A DNA stretch of 64,000 bases. Origin: Anodontia alba. Lineage: Eukaryota > Mollusca > Bivalvia > Lucinida > Lucinidae. Shown in pieces: positions 20,409 to 31,989 of this stretch (positions are counted from its first letter, which is position 1; the number at the start of each line of letters is the position of its first letter). The position numbers and the translations under genes were made by a program. The stretch spans positions 79,125,852 through 79,189,851 of the forward strand of contig OZ024830.1 of assembly GCA_964016985.1 (NCBI GenBank), read 5' to 3'. The notes beneath the pieces were generated by a model, which saw only the letters and a program-made list of their open reading frames with translations, was not told the DNA's origin and searched no databases.

Positions 20409-22006
20409 TACTGAAAGGAAAAAGAAACGCAGGGTAAATTTTATTCCTAAATTTCATTCAAGTTTGAAAAAGTTTGTTAAATATTTTACTATGATTACAA
20501 AACGGTACATGTATGAAACAAAAGTTCCTAATTTCATTGGTTTGTGATCAACAAGTCTCGAGTTATTGAGTTCATTGGTAGCTACCCCCCAAATCTTGAA
20601 ATCAAAATCAAACTGAAAATCAACATCGGGTGTGCCCCCCCCCACCCCCACCCCCCCCCCCCCTCTTGCTGCCGTTGTTGCCCTAATTCTCCTTTGGATA
20701 GAGTTAACCAAAGCATTGACAGTTCGCATCGGGATGTTATTCCATTCATCGATCAACGCAATCCTTAGTTATGCGAGAGTTGCGGGGGATTTCCGCGCTT
20801 CCTAACCCTTCTGTCCAGCTCATCCCACATGTGCTCTATTGGGGTCAAATCTGGACTGTACAGTGGCGATGCTAGTGGTGCGATGTTATTGTTTGCCAGG
20901 AAATCCTGACAAACTCGGGCAACATGTGGTCGGGCATTGTCCTGCTGCAGAATCAGATTACGTTGTTGCACAAGCGGGACTGCAACAGGACGCAAGATCT
21001 CATCCCTATGCCTTACTGCGGTCATATTGCCCACAACAATAATCAACTGTCTCCCCAGACCATAACGGAGCCACCCACAAACCGATCCCGTTCGACAACA
21101 CAGGCGTCGGCAAAGCGTTCTCCGCGACGTCGGTACACACGACGTCGACCATCTGCGCGATAGAGAGTGAACCTAGACTCGTCCGTAAAAAGAACTCGTC
21201 TCCACTGCCTCAACGGAAATAGCCTGGGCGCATGCGCCGTCAACCACGCCATACGACGCAACCTACGTGCCTGGGTCAGAGGCAGACCAACGTATGGACG
21301 ACGAGCTCGAAGACCAATCTCACGCAATCGACTTCCAACAGTCTTCGGAGAAAGTTGTCGATTATGCGTACCTACTGTATTAAGGGCAGTTTCGGTAGCA
21401 GTGAGATGACGATTCCGCAAATGTGCCAGACGCATTGTCCTGTCCTGACGTCGCGACGTCACGCGTGGACGCCCAGACCGCGGTCGGTCTGCTAAATGCC
21501 CTGTCTCCCTTAAACGTCTAACAAAACGTTCAATAGTTGAGACGTTAACCCCAAAATGATTGGTAACTTGCTGTCGCCTCTGACCCTGCATCAGCAACGC
21601 AATTGCCCTACCCATCTGAACATCAGTCCATCAGTCCATCGTACCATGATTGATAAAAAGTTCAAAGTAGCGTAAAAATGAAAAGAAAAATTGGTAAAAG
21701 AATCGAAGAGCGTTGTGTATCGTTGAAGTGTACCAAATGGTGTGAGGAAATCTTGTGCTGAAGGTTTAAACATGCTTGTTTTGCACGAAATTTTGGCTTT
21801 CCGTATCGTCCGTGCAATGCACTGTGTAGTGCACGGTTGAATGATTTCACACACTGGGTAGATAGCACATCGACAAAAGACTCGTATACCCGCCTTTCAC
21901 ATTCACAGGACAATCTGTAAAAGTGTATGGCTATAGTAAACACCGTAAAAAAAAATTAAAATAAGAAGGAAAAAACTCTACCCTGCGTTTCTTTTTCCTT
22001 TCAGTA
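20409..22006 (-). mobile_element. Tc1/mariner-type transposon, copy 2
   Basis: A 1,598-bp element with the same ends as copy 1 (TACTGAAAGGAAAAAGAAAC and CTTTCAGTA), and TA at 20407-20408 and 22007-22008. It is nearly identical to copy 1 over most of its length. An expanded C-run (20635-20663) lies near its left end. Confidence 0.93.
20620..21647 (-). pseudogene. Tc1-like transposase, multiply broken (copy 2)
   Basis: Relative to copy 1 there are at least three breaks: an 8-bp duplication (CATCAGTC twice) just after the start at 21647, a 22-bp deletion near 21047 that removes the residues after VMVWG, and a one-base loss near 20786 after the KRGNPP motif. A C-run expansion sits at the C-terminal end. 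Between the breaks the frame keeps the N-terminal helix-turn-helix (QQVTNHFGVNVSTIERFVRR) and all three catalytic positions (TDESRF, QQDNARPH, TPIEHMWDEL). It retains the two bases whose loss breaks copy 1. Dead as a gene, but its ends could still be mobilised by an enzyme made elsewhere. Confidence 0.9.
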
Positions 22007-22298
22007 TATTTTTGCTCAAACCACAGATTGTGGGTACTCGTTAGAACCGCCTCGGCGAGGCGGTTCTAACGAGTACCCACAATCTATGTTTTTGAGCAGA
22101 AATGAGAAAAATAATGCATACCCCTGTAAACCCCAGTTTTACTATATAAAAGTTGGGTTTAAGGGGGTCAAAATTATATAGGCATGTTTTCGTGATGGTT
22201 AATCATAGTGCCAGTTCATGAGGCAAATGAGGATAATTTAGGGATGTCTTTTTGATCTTGTAGTAAAGCTATGTATATTGCGTGTACTCATTAGAATC

Positions 22299-22593
22299 CA
22301 TCACGAAAACACGCCTATATAATATTGACCTCGTTAAACCCAACTTTTATATTGTAAAACTGGGGTTTACAGGGGTATACATTATTTTTCTTATTTCTGC
22401 TAAAATAAAACAAAGATTGTGGATACTCGTTAGCACCGCCTCGCCGAGGCGACGACGCGGTTCTAACGCGTACCAACAATCTATGTTTTGAGCATAAATA
22501 TAAAACGTATCAGAGTTTTTTATTTGAAAAAAAAAATCAGTTTTTGGAAGTGAATTTTTTTATAAATATTTGAATAGGCATGTTTTCGTAATG
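22299..22593 (-). mobile_element. MITE-A copy 7 (reverse)
   Basis: Full length, with a small duplication in the core (CCGAGGCGACGACGCGG) that spoils the hairpin tip. It starts directly at the hairpin of the family P element. Confidence 0.85.
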
Positions 22594-23459
22594 GATGAGG
22601 CTTATCATAATTAACCACAATGTGAGTTGTCAAGAGCCAATTCATAACGCCGTTTATACACCGGTAAATCCACGGCGCATTAATACTGGATCTATTTTTC
22701 TTAGCGTTAATTTCTAAAATGAGATACTCGGTTTATGCATTAATTGTGAACATGACAGAGCTGGTTTAAAACAAATATCTTTTTTGTGGACTTTATAGAT
22801 GTCTAACTGTTGGCGATCACTAACAAAATTTACACAAATCCCGAAGTGCTTTATTCAGTTTGTGAGTGTCTTGCTGCCATTTCTATATCAAATATTTGGG
22901 TCGATTATTTACAATCGAATCATAGAATATACACCCAAATTTTAAGGTTGGTGTCCATGTGATTATTATTGACCAAAGAAATCAAACGACGCGTTTGTAT
23001 GCAACCCAGGTGACAGTTTTCTATAACCGCGCAATTCTTGTCGCTGTGAATTCAGAGTGCCGTGTAAAAAGTGTTACTTGTAAAATCTGGCCTGGGAAAT
23101 TGTCAAACGGTGCAGACCCGGATCAGACACCGCAGAACGCGGCGCCTGATCAGGGTATGCATGGCTTGTTTAAATTACAGGCAGTTAAGGGCTAATTGAA
23201 ACAATCTTTTCCCCGTTTAGAACCTGATCAGAACCTTTTTCTAAACATACACACGATTACTTTAGTGCTTTGATTGTACAATCAATCAAATGCCAAACCA
23301 TGTTTTCATGGCAAAAGAAAAAATATATTTGATCCGAAACATGCGAAATCGAACTTGCAGACATGTGCGCACAGCGAATGTTATCATCAGCATGCGCGTC
23401 CACGTGATGTAATCAGTGTTAATTGAGCGCTCTTTTGATCACCAGGAACACAGCTGATC
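22594..23459. other. Mostly unique intergenic DNA
   Basis: One hairpin-like stretch at about 23110-23165 (CGGATCAGACACCGC...GCGGCGCCTGATCAGGG) resembles the short hairpins seen at 27540 and 31930. No gene. Confidence 0.35.
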
Positions 23460-23665
23460 AACATTTAACGAAGTTGTTCGCTAATGTGACGTTAAAATTT
23501 CTATCTTGTAATACAGCAAATACATTGACATTTTTGCTGTGAGTAGCTTTTCACATATTAGCAGCAAGATATCAATGCATTTGAAAATATATTAGCTACA
23601 GTTAACGAGTTTATTGTCATGAACAAGCTCGTTAAGCTAACAATGCTTTGCACAACTGGGGCCAG
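23460..23665. repeat. Family I element, diverged
   Basis: It shares TTTTTGCTGTGAGTAGCTTTTCACAT and an end with CACAACTGGGGCC with the clearer copy at 56012-56222. Confidence 0.4.
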
Positions 23666-23734
23666 TAAGCCACGGTTTCTCCAGAAGAAAATCTAAGACT
23701 TTGATTAAACTGAGCTGTTCTACAGGTCTTAGAT

Positions 23735-24000
23735 CTCGCAGGGTGCTATTTGGATTGTCAGTGATCTGATGCTTCTCCGGACGGACAGCTAAGACGCTGC
23801 CAAGGCTGTGCAGATCCAGAAATCTTAGTCTGAGCTAGGCGGTCGTTGGATTGCCAGGGATCTGATGCTTCTCCGAACGGACAGCTAAAACGCTACCAAG
23901 GCTGTGCAGATCCAGAACTCTTAGTCTGAGCTAGGCGGTCGTTGGATTGCCAGAGATCCAAGGCTTCTCCAGGGAACAACTAAGATTCTGATCAGACTGT
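23735..24000. repeat. 96-bp tandem repeat, about 2.7 units
   Basis: GGATTGYCAGRGATCTGATG and CTTCTCCGGACGGACAGC recur at 23752 and 23848, with a diverged third at 23944. Confidence 0.85.
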
Positions 24001-24593
24001 GTGTGTTCCTTAAGACGAAAAGTAAATACCCCATAACGTATATATAACACGATTGCTGGCATCCAAAGTAAAACTCGTATTAGCTAAATAGCGTGTTGTA
24101 TCCAAGCAAAAAAAAATGTCTACATTATATAGAATAATAGTTGTTTTCTATTTAATCTGGATATTTTTGTTTGGATACAACACATTTGGGGTCCATCATT
24201 AAACCGTCTTATATTCGGACCGTCTTATAACCAATCGTCTTATAAAGAGGCTCCAGTCTACGGATCATACTGAACGGATCCACAGGTTTTAATCTTCTTC
24301 AGGGTGGCGGGGAGTGGGGGTTGGGGGCTCGTTGCATTGCCATTGATCAGCGGTTTCTCGAGTCATACAGCCAAGACTCTGATCAGACTATGCTTATCCA
24401 CATTAATACGGCTTTGCTGAGTGTAAGGTATTCTCATGTTTTGCCAATTCTAAAATGTCGTCTGTCAACCGTTATATTTGGCATAGTAAAGGCTAACCAC
24501 CAGCAGCGACACATGTTTACAAAACACCTAATCACGTATGATGCGATCGCTTAGACGACTCGTTATTGTGAAAAATATCATTATCAAAGCCAA

Positions 24594-24797
24594 ACGCTTA
24601 GCACGCTGGGTAAAATTTTCGGAGTATGACATTTTGATTTTTTTTTTCATATTTCAGTATCAGAAAATAGACTTGACATTGCATGCAAATTGTCTCCAAT
24701 GGAGACAATTTGCGTGCAGTGTCAAAGCCTATTTGCTGGCAAAAATAAGGAAAGTATAATTTTGTCGTCTGCTGAATATGCCAAGAGAATGGTAAAG
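24594..24797 (+). mobile_element. Family B MITE, copy 4
   Basis: Left end CGCTTAGCACGCTGGGTAAA. Perfect core CAAATTGTCTCCAATGG and complement. Right part TCGTCTGCTGAATATG. Confidence 0.8.
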
Positions 24798-25669
24798 GGT
24801 AATGTAGAGCTTGGTGGCGTCTTGTAGTCTTTTCTAGCCAAAGCTAACATCTGAAACCAGATTATAAAACCTTCATTGTGCTATTTATCTCACCAGAGTG
24901 ATTTGACTAAATCGCAGGCAATTAAGATATTTGTCATTTTCAAAGAAGTATTGAGGATTCGGTGAATGCATATCGTTTATTTATGTGAAATATAATTTCA
25001 GAGAAAGCAACTCTTTCTAAATTACTAAGCCAAGAGGCTATCCTGAAAGGAAACAAAATGCTACCCTTGTAAGCACATTCTTTCCTTATAGAGAAGACAC
25101 CTTTTTAAAAAAGGGGGTTTTCTGCAGTAAAGCAATCAGGAAGTCGTAAAAGTTGCCTCCCTTGGTAAGAAAAGCTAACAAGTACATGCAACTTTCCTTC
25201 GTCATTTGAATCTGAAATTGCCTAAAGAAATTAATCCTTTGACGTAAGTTACGCTAATTTTTTATACTTGCATAACACACTGATGACGCAACTGCTTTCA
25301 AGAAAGGTTTATTGCTAGAATGGAATTGCTGAACTGTGTAGATTGCAAGATATGAAAATATTTTAGATCTTTAAAAGAACGAAAGCTGTCATAATTGACA
25401 TAAAGAGAGTGTAAGAAAACAAAAAAGTACCATTCACGTTCAAAATCAATGCAAAACATATGCTTCTTTGTTAACAAGCAATTTAAAAAAGTTTTTTTTT
25501 TTTAATTTTATCTCTCCACAAGCACATATGCTGTGCGTACTCATTAGAGCGCCTAACAGGGGCGGTTCTAATGCGTGCCCACAACGCATGATTTTATGAA
25601 GAAATATGAAACATATTTTCTTGAAAGGAATTCATCTGCTCCTCTAGGGTAGAGAGCCAAAACAATCTG

Positions 25670-25703
<34 letters not shown>

Positions 25704-26359
25704 AAAGAAAACCTTTGGAATTATACGCATTCTTTTTAACACTCACTAAGCATCACGATAGCTACGGACATGGTAATGGTTATCATAAATATTCATAAGC
25801 AAACTATAGGAAAATATCGGAATCACACGCACCACGATCTTTTGAATAGTTTTCGTATTTAAACGTATATTGAATAGAAAACACATTACTGTTGTCTGGC
25901 GTTTCCTGAATGATTGTCCAAGTGGCAAACATACGTAAGACTAATACATTAAGCACACAAGATAAATTATAAACCGCAAAACATTGATAATAGGGCTTCT
26001 GTGTCTGATCGAAAGAGCGGTAATCCAAGAATAACCCTTTCAATCCTGTAGACTTGTACAGATACGAAAGCAAACAGTGTAGACCCAGATGAGACGGATC
26101 ATAATGAGCCGTCTCATCTTGATCTACACTGTTTGCCATTCTGTTTTATTATTATTATTATTATTGTAGACAAAAACCCCTATTTGCATAAATGGACATT
26201 TCCAAAGTCAACGATGGAAGGTTCTACTTCAGAAAGTTAAGTATGAAAGGGTTAAAAACTCGAAAGGAAATGAATGGAACAATTAAAACAATCTGAACAA
26301 ACCAATGCTAAAAATGTTGGCGTCAAATTTCAGACAGAAAAGCAGTAGGACAAATGAGA
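24798..26359. other. Intergenic with repeat fragments
   Basis: It holds a family N fragment (25040-25180), a family P-type hairpin (25525-25600, TACTCATTAGAGCGCC...GGGCGGTTCTAATG), a poly(A) run (25671-25702), a hairpin of the CAAACAGTGTAGACCCAGAT type (26060-26145) and (TTA)n at 26143. No gene. Confidence 0.4.
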
Positions 26360-26481
26360 ATGTATGTATGTATGTATGTATGTATGTATGTATGTATGTA
26401 TGTATGTATGTATCTAATCTATGTATGTATGTATGTATGTATGTATGTATGTATGTATGTATGTATGTATGTATGTATGTA
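26360..26481. repeat. (ATGT)n microsatellite
   Basis: Two blocks separated by ATCTAATCT. Confidence 0.97.
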
Positions 26482-26810
26482 TTGTTTTACTCTAAAGAAA
26501 GTTCGATACATTCATATGAAAGTAACATCTTGTTCATAAAAGTATATAAAAAAAAACATTGTGTTGTTGTTTTTATTGTTGTTGTCGTTGTTAATGTTTT
26601 TGTTGTTGTGGGGGCCTTGTGCTGCTCATTCAGAGCTTTTTTATGTTTTGTTTAGTGGGTCTTGTCTAGCATTGTGATGACCTAGTCGGGAGACAGGGAA
26701 CTGGTTGTATTCCTTATTGTCGGCTTGTATCATGGGTGCTATCTCTTCAGTTCTTACCTCTTGATGTCATTGAAAGCCTGTGTTGTGCAACTGTGGCTTC
26801 CTGGTTATCT

Positions 26811-27023
26811 TAACCCTTGTCCTGCTGAATAAATTAAGATGCCACACCCACTTGTAATTTTCAGCCAATCAGATTACTTTATCTGCATTTTTGCTATAAG
26901 TTCATATACTTAATGGAAAAACAGTGCAGATCCAGATCAGTTGGTTTCTTCAGAAGCCAACTGAATAGGATCTATACTGTTTGTAAAGACAGGCTATAAC
27001 CGGGTTCAGCAGGACAAGAGTTA
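26811..27023 (+). mobile_element. Family E element, intact copy
   Basis: Ends are TTAACCCTTGTCCTGCTGAA and the inverted TTCAGCAGGACAAGAGTTAA. The inner hairpin is CAGTTGGTTTCTTCAGAAGCCAACTG. Another copy is at 44392-44535. Confidence 0.75.
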
Positions 27024-27284
27024 ATAATATTCTACATAGTATAAATGATATTGTGTCTATCGCAGAATAAAAAAAATCTATTTTCATGTTTGCCATATTC
27101 TGTAATTACTTTCGAATACTGAAAAAATGATAATCAATCGTACAGTCTCGCCATACTACGAACGATACATATCAAACACAATGAATACCGTAATATCTAA
27201 GCGTTCGGAAACCTCAACTACTTACCATACTTTTTCTAACATTTGAACATGTTCATTAACCTGCCTATCCATGTGTCTAAAAAT

Positions 27285-27545
27285 ACGTGTGGCGGCCGTA
27301 GAACGTCTCCGCGTATTTCACCAGAGTGCAGATTATATTTTCATTTCCTTTGGGATCATTGAGCCTATTGTGGCATCTTTGAAACGGAGTTCTGCTCATG
27401 TAAACGCTAGCGGGCGTAAGCAGTTTTGCAAACTTCATTACTGCTTTTGAAGAGTCTCAAAAAACCCGAAACTCCCATTTTCTATCTGTAATATGTTCTT
27501 TGTTTCCAAAGGCAACCTTTTAAAGTTTTATTGTCAAACAATGTA
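27285..27545 (+). repeat. Family D copy
   Basis: GTCTCCGCGTATTTCACC, TTTCCTTTGGGATCATTGAG, GGGCGTAAGCAGTTTTGC and TTTCCAAAGGCAACCTTTT occur in family order. It is followed directly by a hairpin (27540-27600). Confidence 0.6.
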
Positions 27546-27600
27546 CAACCAGATCAGACGCCGCGTTCCGCGGCTTCTGATCTGGGTCTACAATGTTTGC
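27540..27600. repeat. CAGACGCCGCG hairpin
   Basis: CAACCAGATCAGACGCCGCG pairs with CGCGGCTTCTGATCTGGGT. Similar hairpins lie at 26060-26145, 31925-31995, 45405-45470 and 48960-49023. They are probably short derivatives of the family E centre. Confidence 0.6.
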
Positions 27601-28346
27601 GGAAGCATCGATAATATTTGCTGAAACAACTACAGTGTTTGCTGAGACATTTACAATGTTTGCTGAGGTATTTCCTAATACTTAGTGTAAATACGGCAAG
27701 GCCTATTAATATGCAAATATTAGCATATTGAATAACTGTACTGTGCAGTGCAAGTCAATGACCTCCGTATTCAATGAATACGCAGATCAGCCTGTGCATT
27801 CCTGTGGTGTCATCACAGTCGCAGCTTTCCGCTTAAGAATAAGTGGATACTGTTGTCCATGTTAACGACCAGTATAAAATCCTAACCGATTGTCCGGACA
27901 TGCGGGCATTGCCAGGGTGCCCTTATGCGCGAGCATAAAAGCCAATTTTTGCGAGCTTATCATATACACTTGTATTACAGTAGACTCTAGACTCTTCTTG
28001 TTGAGACCAATCTGATACAAGTCGTATCTTTTCGAGGAGGAATAATAAACCAGACTAAAGTATAAATTATGTGTTTATGCGTAGCTCTGCTCCTTGTAGT
28101 ACGACCAAGAGTCATGTCGATTAGGTAGAGAAAGTTCAACAGTGTTTGATTGATAAGAAATATGTGTCAAGAAGGAGCGTGGTAGTTCAATAACATGATG
28201 AGTTATGACGGAACGAGTTCTCTACCGAATATTCCAGTTCCTGAATGACATTTTTTTTTTTTTCAAAACAAGGAAGTACTCTTAATTATTATACAGTCGA
28301 ACCTTAATAGCTGGTGTTATTTGTTTAGAATACATTTCCTTTTAAA

Positions 28347-28545
28347 CATTACGAAAACATGCCTATTCAAATATACTTAAAATTATACCGCCAAAAAATG
28401 AATATTTTCAGATAAAATAAAATATGATATTTTTCTTATTTCTGCTCAAAAACAGATCGTGGGTACTCGTTAGAATCGCCTCGCCGAGGCGGTTCTAAAG
28501 AGTACCCACAATCTATGTTTTGAGCAAACATATGAAAATATGAAT
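28347..28545 (+). mobile_element. MITE-A copy 8 (forward), 3' truncated
   Basis: The left arm and core hairpin are present. The match is lost soon after GTTTTGAGCAAAC, and the small hairpin is missing. Confidence 0.85.
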
Positions 28546-28678
28546 TTTAAGCTTTCTATAAAACAGTTCGTCCATTGTGAAATACTCACTAGGTACTGAT
28601 ATCATAGCATCACACTGTGAGTTCTTGGAAATAAGTACATGTAACTGAATTCTTATACTTCACCGCTAGATAATCTTT

Positions 28679-29104
28679 ATTATTGCATAAAAAGCAGTGC
28701 CTCACGTTATTCACAGCCATGCATTAACCGCCGAAAAGCCGTGTATTAACAAGGCAATTCACGCGCTGTTAATGCACGGCTACGGAACTTTCAATATGAT
28801 CGTACCGGAGCCACATATTTGCTGCTGTTACGAGATGTGTACTGCCCGGCCCTACAACGAACATAGCCGGTGGTAATTACGTTCGCGAGACATCGGTGAA
28901 AAGGCGAAATAAAACAGTGTAAGAAATAACGCGAAATGTGACAAATGTTTATAGTTTTTTATGCAATAACAGCGATCGAACATGGTTTTTCAATGCATTA
29001 AAATTCGCCAGGTCCCTTGGGAGGTGTTGAGCACTCGGTTTTCAGCACTTCCCACGGGACCTGGCGAATGTTAATGTATGAAAAACCATGTTTGATCTCT
29101 ATAT
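28679..29104 (+). mobile_element. Family G copy 2
   Basis: Both hairpins are present. The second has a shorter loop than copy 1 (GGTGTTGAGCACTCGG). Confidence 0.75.
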
Positions 29105-29107
29105 TAT

Positions 29108-29372
29108 TAATGTTAATGAGCCGCGCCAAGCGAAAATGAGCATTCGGATCATTCGCGGACAGCGAAGGCACAGATCCGACAGCGCTGATGCACAGTCTGA
29201 TCAGAGCCTTCACTGTCCGCTAACAGAATCACTCGATACGATGGATTGTATAAATCTAGAGCAAAGGCCCGGATGAGACCTTGCGCATGCACAGGATGAT
29301 GTGAATCTGCACATTTAGCGCATGCTCGAAGGCAATTTTTCGCTTTGTGCAGCCTGATTAACATATGCTGAA
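29108..29372 (+). repeat. Family F element
   Basis: It contains GCCGCGCCAAGCGAAAATGA, GCGGACAGCGAAGGC and its partner GCCTTCACTGTCCGC, and later GCGCATGCTCGAAGGCA. It abuts family G copy 2. Confidence 0.6.
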
Positions 29373-29591
29373 TGTCGATACAGGAGGTTATAGAAAACGC
29401 CTAAAGTTACATGTACATGGAACAAACACCCAGGAGAGGCGACAATCACGGAACACGGGTCTACGAAGGCACTTGATAAGAGTCAAAAGGCCTGAAATAA
29501 CATCACAAAACAATACTTCGACGAAAATAGAATAGAACAGAATAGACAAACGAGACGAACTGTATAGACACACGGCTTTAGTATGGTCAAC

Positions 29592-29868
29592 CATTACGAA
29601 AACACACCTATTCAAATATATTGAGAATTTTCCCACCAAAAAATGAAAACTTTCAGATGAAAAATTCTGGTAGATTTCATATTTCTGCTCTAAACTAGAT
29701 TGTGGGTACTCGTTAGAACCGGCTCGCCGAGGCGGTTCTAACGAGTACCCACAATCTATGGTTTTGGGCAGAAATAAGGAAACAAATGTAAACCCTTGTA
29801 AACCCCAGTTTACTGTATTAAAGTGGGGTTAAAGGGGTTCAAACCTATATAGGCGTGTTTTCGTGATG
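29592..29868 (+). mobile_element. MITE-A copy 9 (forward)
   Basis: Full length, with one mismatch in the core (GGCTCGCCGAGGC). Confidence 0.9.
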
Positions 29869-29920
29869 AACACCTATTTGGTCGATCCGCGAGTGGGTGT
29901 CATATCTCATCAATGGCTCA

Positions 29921-29923
<3 letters not shown>

Positions 29924-29993
<70 letters not shown>

Positions 29994-30012
29994 AGAGAGA
30001 GAGAGAGAGAGA
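29924..30012. repeat. (GA)n microsatellite
   Basis: GA repeat interrupted by one GGGGGGG block. Confidence 0.97.
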
Positions 30013-30451
30013 ATGCAAATAAAATTATGAACAATGTGGTGAAATGCGAATGAGGATTGGACTACATATTTAAATGTCGCAGCAAAATGAAAAAGAAAAA
30101 AAAAAAAAAAAATTGTGGAACCACTTTGATCCAGTCACAGTCGAGTAAGGTCACACCAAAATCATCTTGGAAAAGTTTAGGATAAAAGTGTGATTTAGTC
30201 TCTTGACTTACCATTCGTAAACCAATTAAAACTGCATGCAGTCTGAATCGTATTAATTACATTAGATATCTTCTATCGATTTATTAATCTTTTCATTTTT
30301 TTGGTTGAAAAAGTAGACATACCCACAACAGTATTGAGTTTGCAAGGTACGTCGGCAAAACAACAAAGAAAAGTAATGAATACAAAGATTAATAAGCATA
30401 TCTGAGCAGCCGCATCTGCTTCAAACTATATGTACATGTAATTATCTAAAT

Positions 30452-30490
30452 GCCCCCCCCCCACCCCCCCGCCTTCCCCCCTCCCCACCC
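30452..30490. repeat. C-rich simple sequence
   Basis: Runs of C broken by A and T. A similar G-rich run lies at 34331-34375. Confidence 0.9.
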
Positions 30491-30609
30491 CTGCTCTGTG
30501 TAAATGAAATGAGTAATACGACTATTGCGATATACATATAAATTAATACAGAATAAACCAAATATAAAAATTAACAAACAAACTCGTTTTGCTTGAGATA
30601 GTTCATGAG

Positions 30610-31005
30610 GAATTATGAAAAATGCAACAGCAGCTTTGAGCGGATATCTATTCTTACATATGATGCAGGAGTCTAGTAACTCCACAGAACCAAAATACTT
30701 GATAATATCAGCACTATATTTAAGTACGGCGCGACGTAAGGATCCTTTGGAGATAGAGAAACAAAAAATCAAAAACGGAGAATAACAGACTCGGTTTCAT
30801 TGAGTATATATCACCACACTCTTATGGCCTCTAGCAGCATTGAGCGGACCTCTATTTTCACACTCTAAGGACCTCGGTGCTTTTGGTATATATATTTTTC
30901 AATTCCGCCATTTCTGCCAAGGTTGAATATTTTTACAAAAAAATGCAGCAGCAGCTTTGAGCGGATATCTATTCTTCCATATGATGTAGGAGTCTAGTAA
31001 CACCA
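30610..31005. repeat. Diverged local duplication (~330 bp apart)
   Basis: GCAGCTTTGAGCGGATATCT, TATGATG and AGGAGTCTAGTAAC occur at 30630-30690 and again at 30957-31003, with a fragment in between (30836-30866). Confidence 0.6.
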
Positions 31006-31112
31006 CCCAGTAAGCATTCTTTATAAATCTATAGCGGACCGTTATCGGCCTGTCAGGGTAGCTCACGGGCCGATAACGGTCCGCTATAGATTAATAAAGA
31101 ATGCTAGCTGGG
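31006..31112. mobile_element. Family L hairpin element, copy 1
   Basis: CCCAGTAAGCATTCTTTATA ... ATAAAGAATGCTAGCTGGG is an almost complete 107-bp inverted repeat around GTCAGGGTAGCTCAC. Confidence 0.85.
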
Positions 31113-31644
31113 CAAGCCCCTACTCCGAAAGGCACAAAAATAAACAACTTTGTTTCTCATTGCCTCCCCTGAAAGATTACAGAATGTTACACACTGTCAC
31201 ATGATGTGACATGGAATACAAATTAAATGTGATTGATTTATTTGGGCATTGTGTGTGCGGCAGATGCATTTCAGACATGTGCGGGTCTTTTTGAGGGGTT
31301 AAGAAAGTAAGTTGTCCGAGACTTTAGGGTAAATAAGATGGCTAAATAAATAAACTTAGTATGTATTTTCGTCATCCATATTCATGCATATTATACTTAT
31401 CGAGTTTTATCTTATATTGCATCTTTTTCTGCCAGCATAATGGTATTATGTTAGGCTTTTGTTTAGAATCAATTAATGTGTTTATTGCATACGTAAGCTT
31501 GCCATCATCACTAATTATTACCATACAAGAGCACAAAAATAAGATACTAGAACATTGCTCTGTTTGCACTGTCTGCGGGTAATGTGAGTCAGCACAATTT
31601 CTAAAGGCGAAAATATAAGCATGAGTCAATTTGTCGCATAACAT

Positions 31645-31790
31645 TAACACTAAGCGTGCTGCGTAAACCAATTGCTTTGACATTTCATGCCAATTGTCTT
31701 TCTAATTTGCCACAATGCCTATTTACTGGGCAAAAATAGAAAGCTTCCGTAAATCTGCTAGATTTTTACTTTATATGATGCATGAAAGTG
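31645..31790 (+). mobile_element. Family B MITE, decayed copy 5
   Basis: ACTAAGCGTGCTGCGTAAAC, TTGACATTTCATGCCAATTG and CCTATTTACTGGGCAAAAAT are present. The core is broken. Confidence 0.6.
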
Positions 31791-31989
31791 TTCACTACAT
31801 AGACTTGTTAGGTTATCTCATTGTGGACTCTTCTACCATAACTCTTTGGTCCGGTCCATTTCCTATATAAAGGGTGCCTAGTTAGTTTTTATTATTATCA
31901 TGTTTTAGAGAAATTTCTGAACTTAATGCAAACAGAGTAGATCCTGATCAGACGCCGCGTTCTGCGGCGTCTGATTTGGGTCTCACTGT

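Larger units (their letters stand above)
20316..22197 (+). mobile_element. MITE-A copy 6 (forward), split by a Tc1-like element
   Basis: Ends are at CATTACGAAAACACG (20316) and TTTTCGTGATG (22197). Net length about 280 bp. The transposon lies in TTTTCA|TA|TTTTTGCTC. Confidence 0.88.
20180..22298 (+). mobile_element. Family P element split by MITE-A copy 6 and cut by MITE-A copy 7
   Basis: The left piece (20180-20315: CGAACATCTTCGGGAACAAG, GGAATTTTGTTCTTGAAGAC) and the right piece (22198-22298: GTTAATCATAGTGCCAG, GAGGCAAATGAGGAT, GTACTCATTAGAATC) are contiguous in the intact copy at 59470-59830. Another copy is at 40465-40830, and one in reverse at 35050-35290. Confidence 0.65.

Noticed and set aside
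23700..24400. Possible diverged gene cluster suggested by the repeated words
   Set aside because: The words belong to a 96-bp tandem repeat and family F-like debris; no frame persists.
26305..26655. Frame reading MYVCMYVCMYVC
   Set aside because: Translation of the ATGT microsatellite and a GTT-rich stretch.
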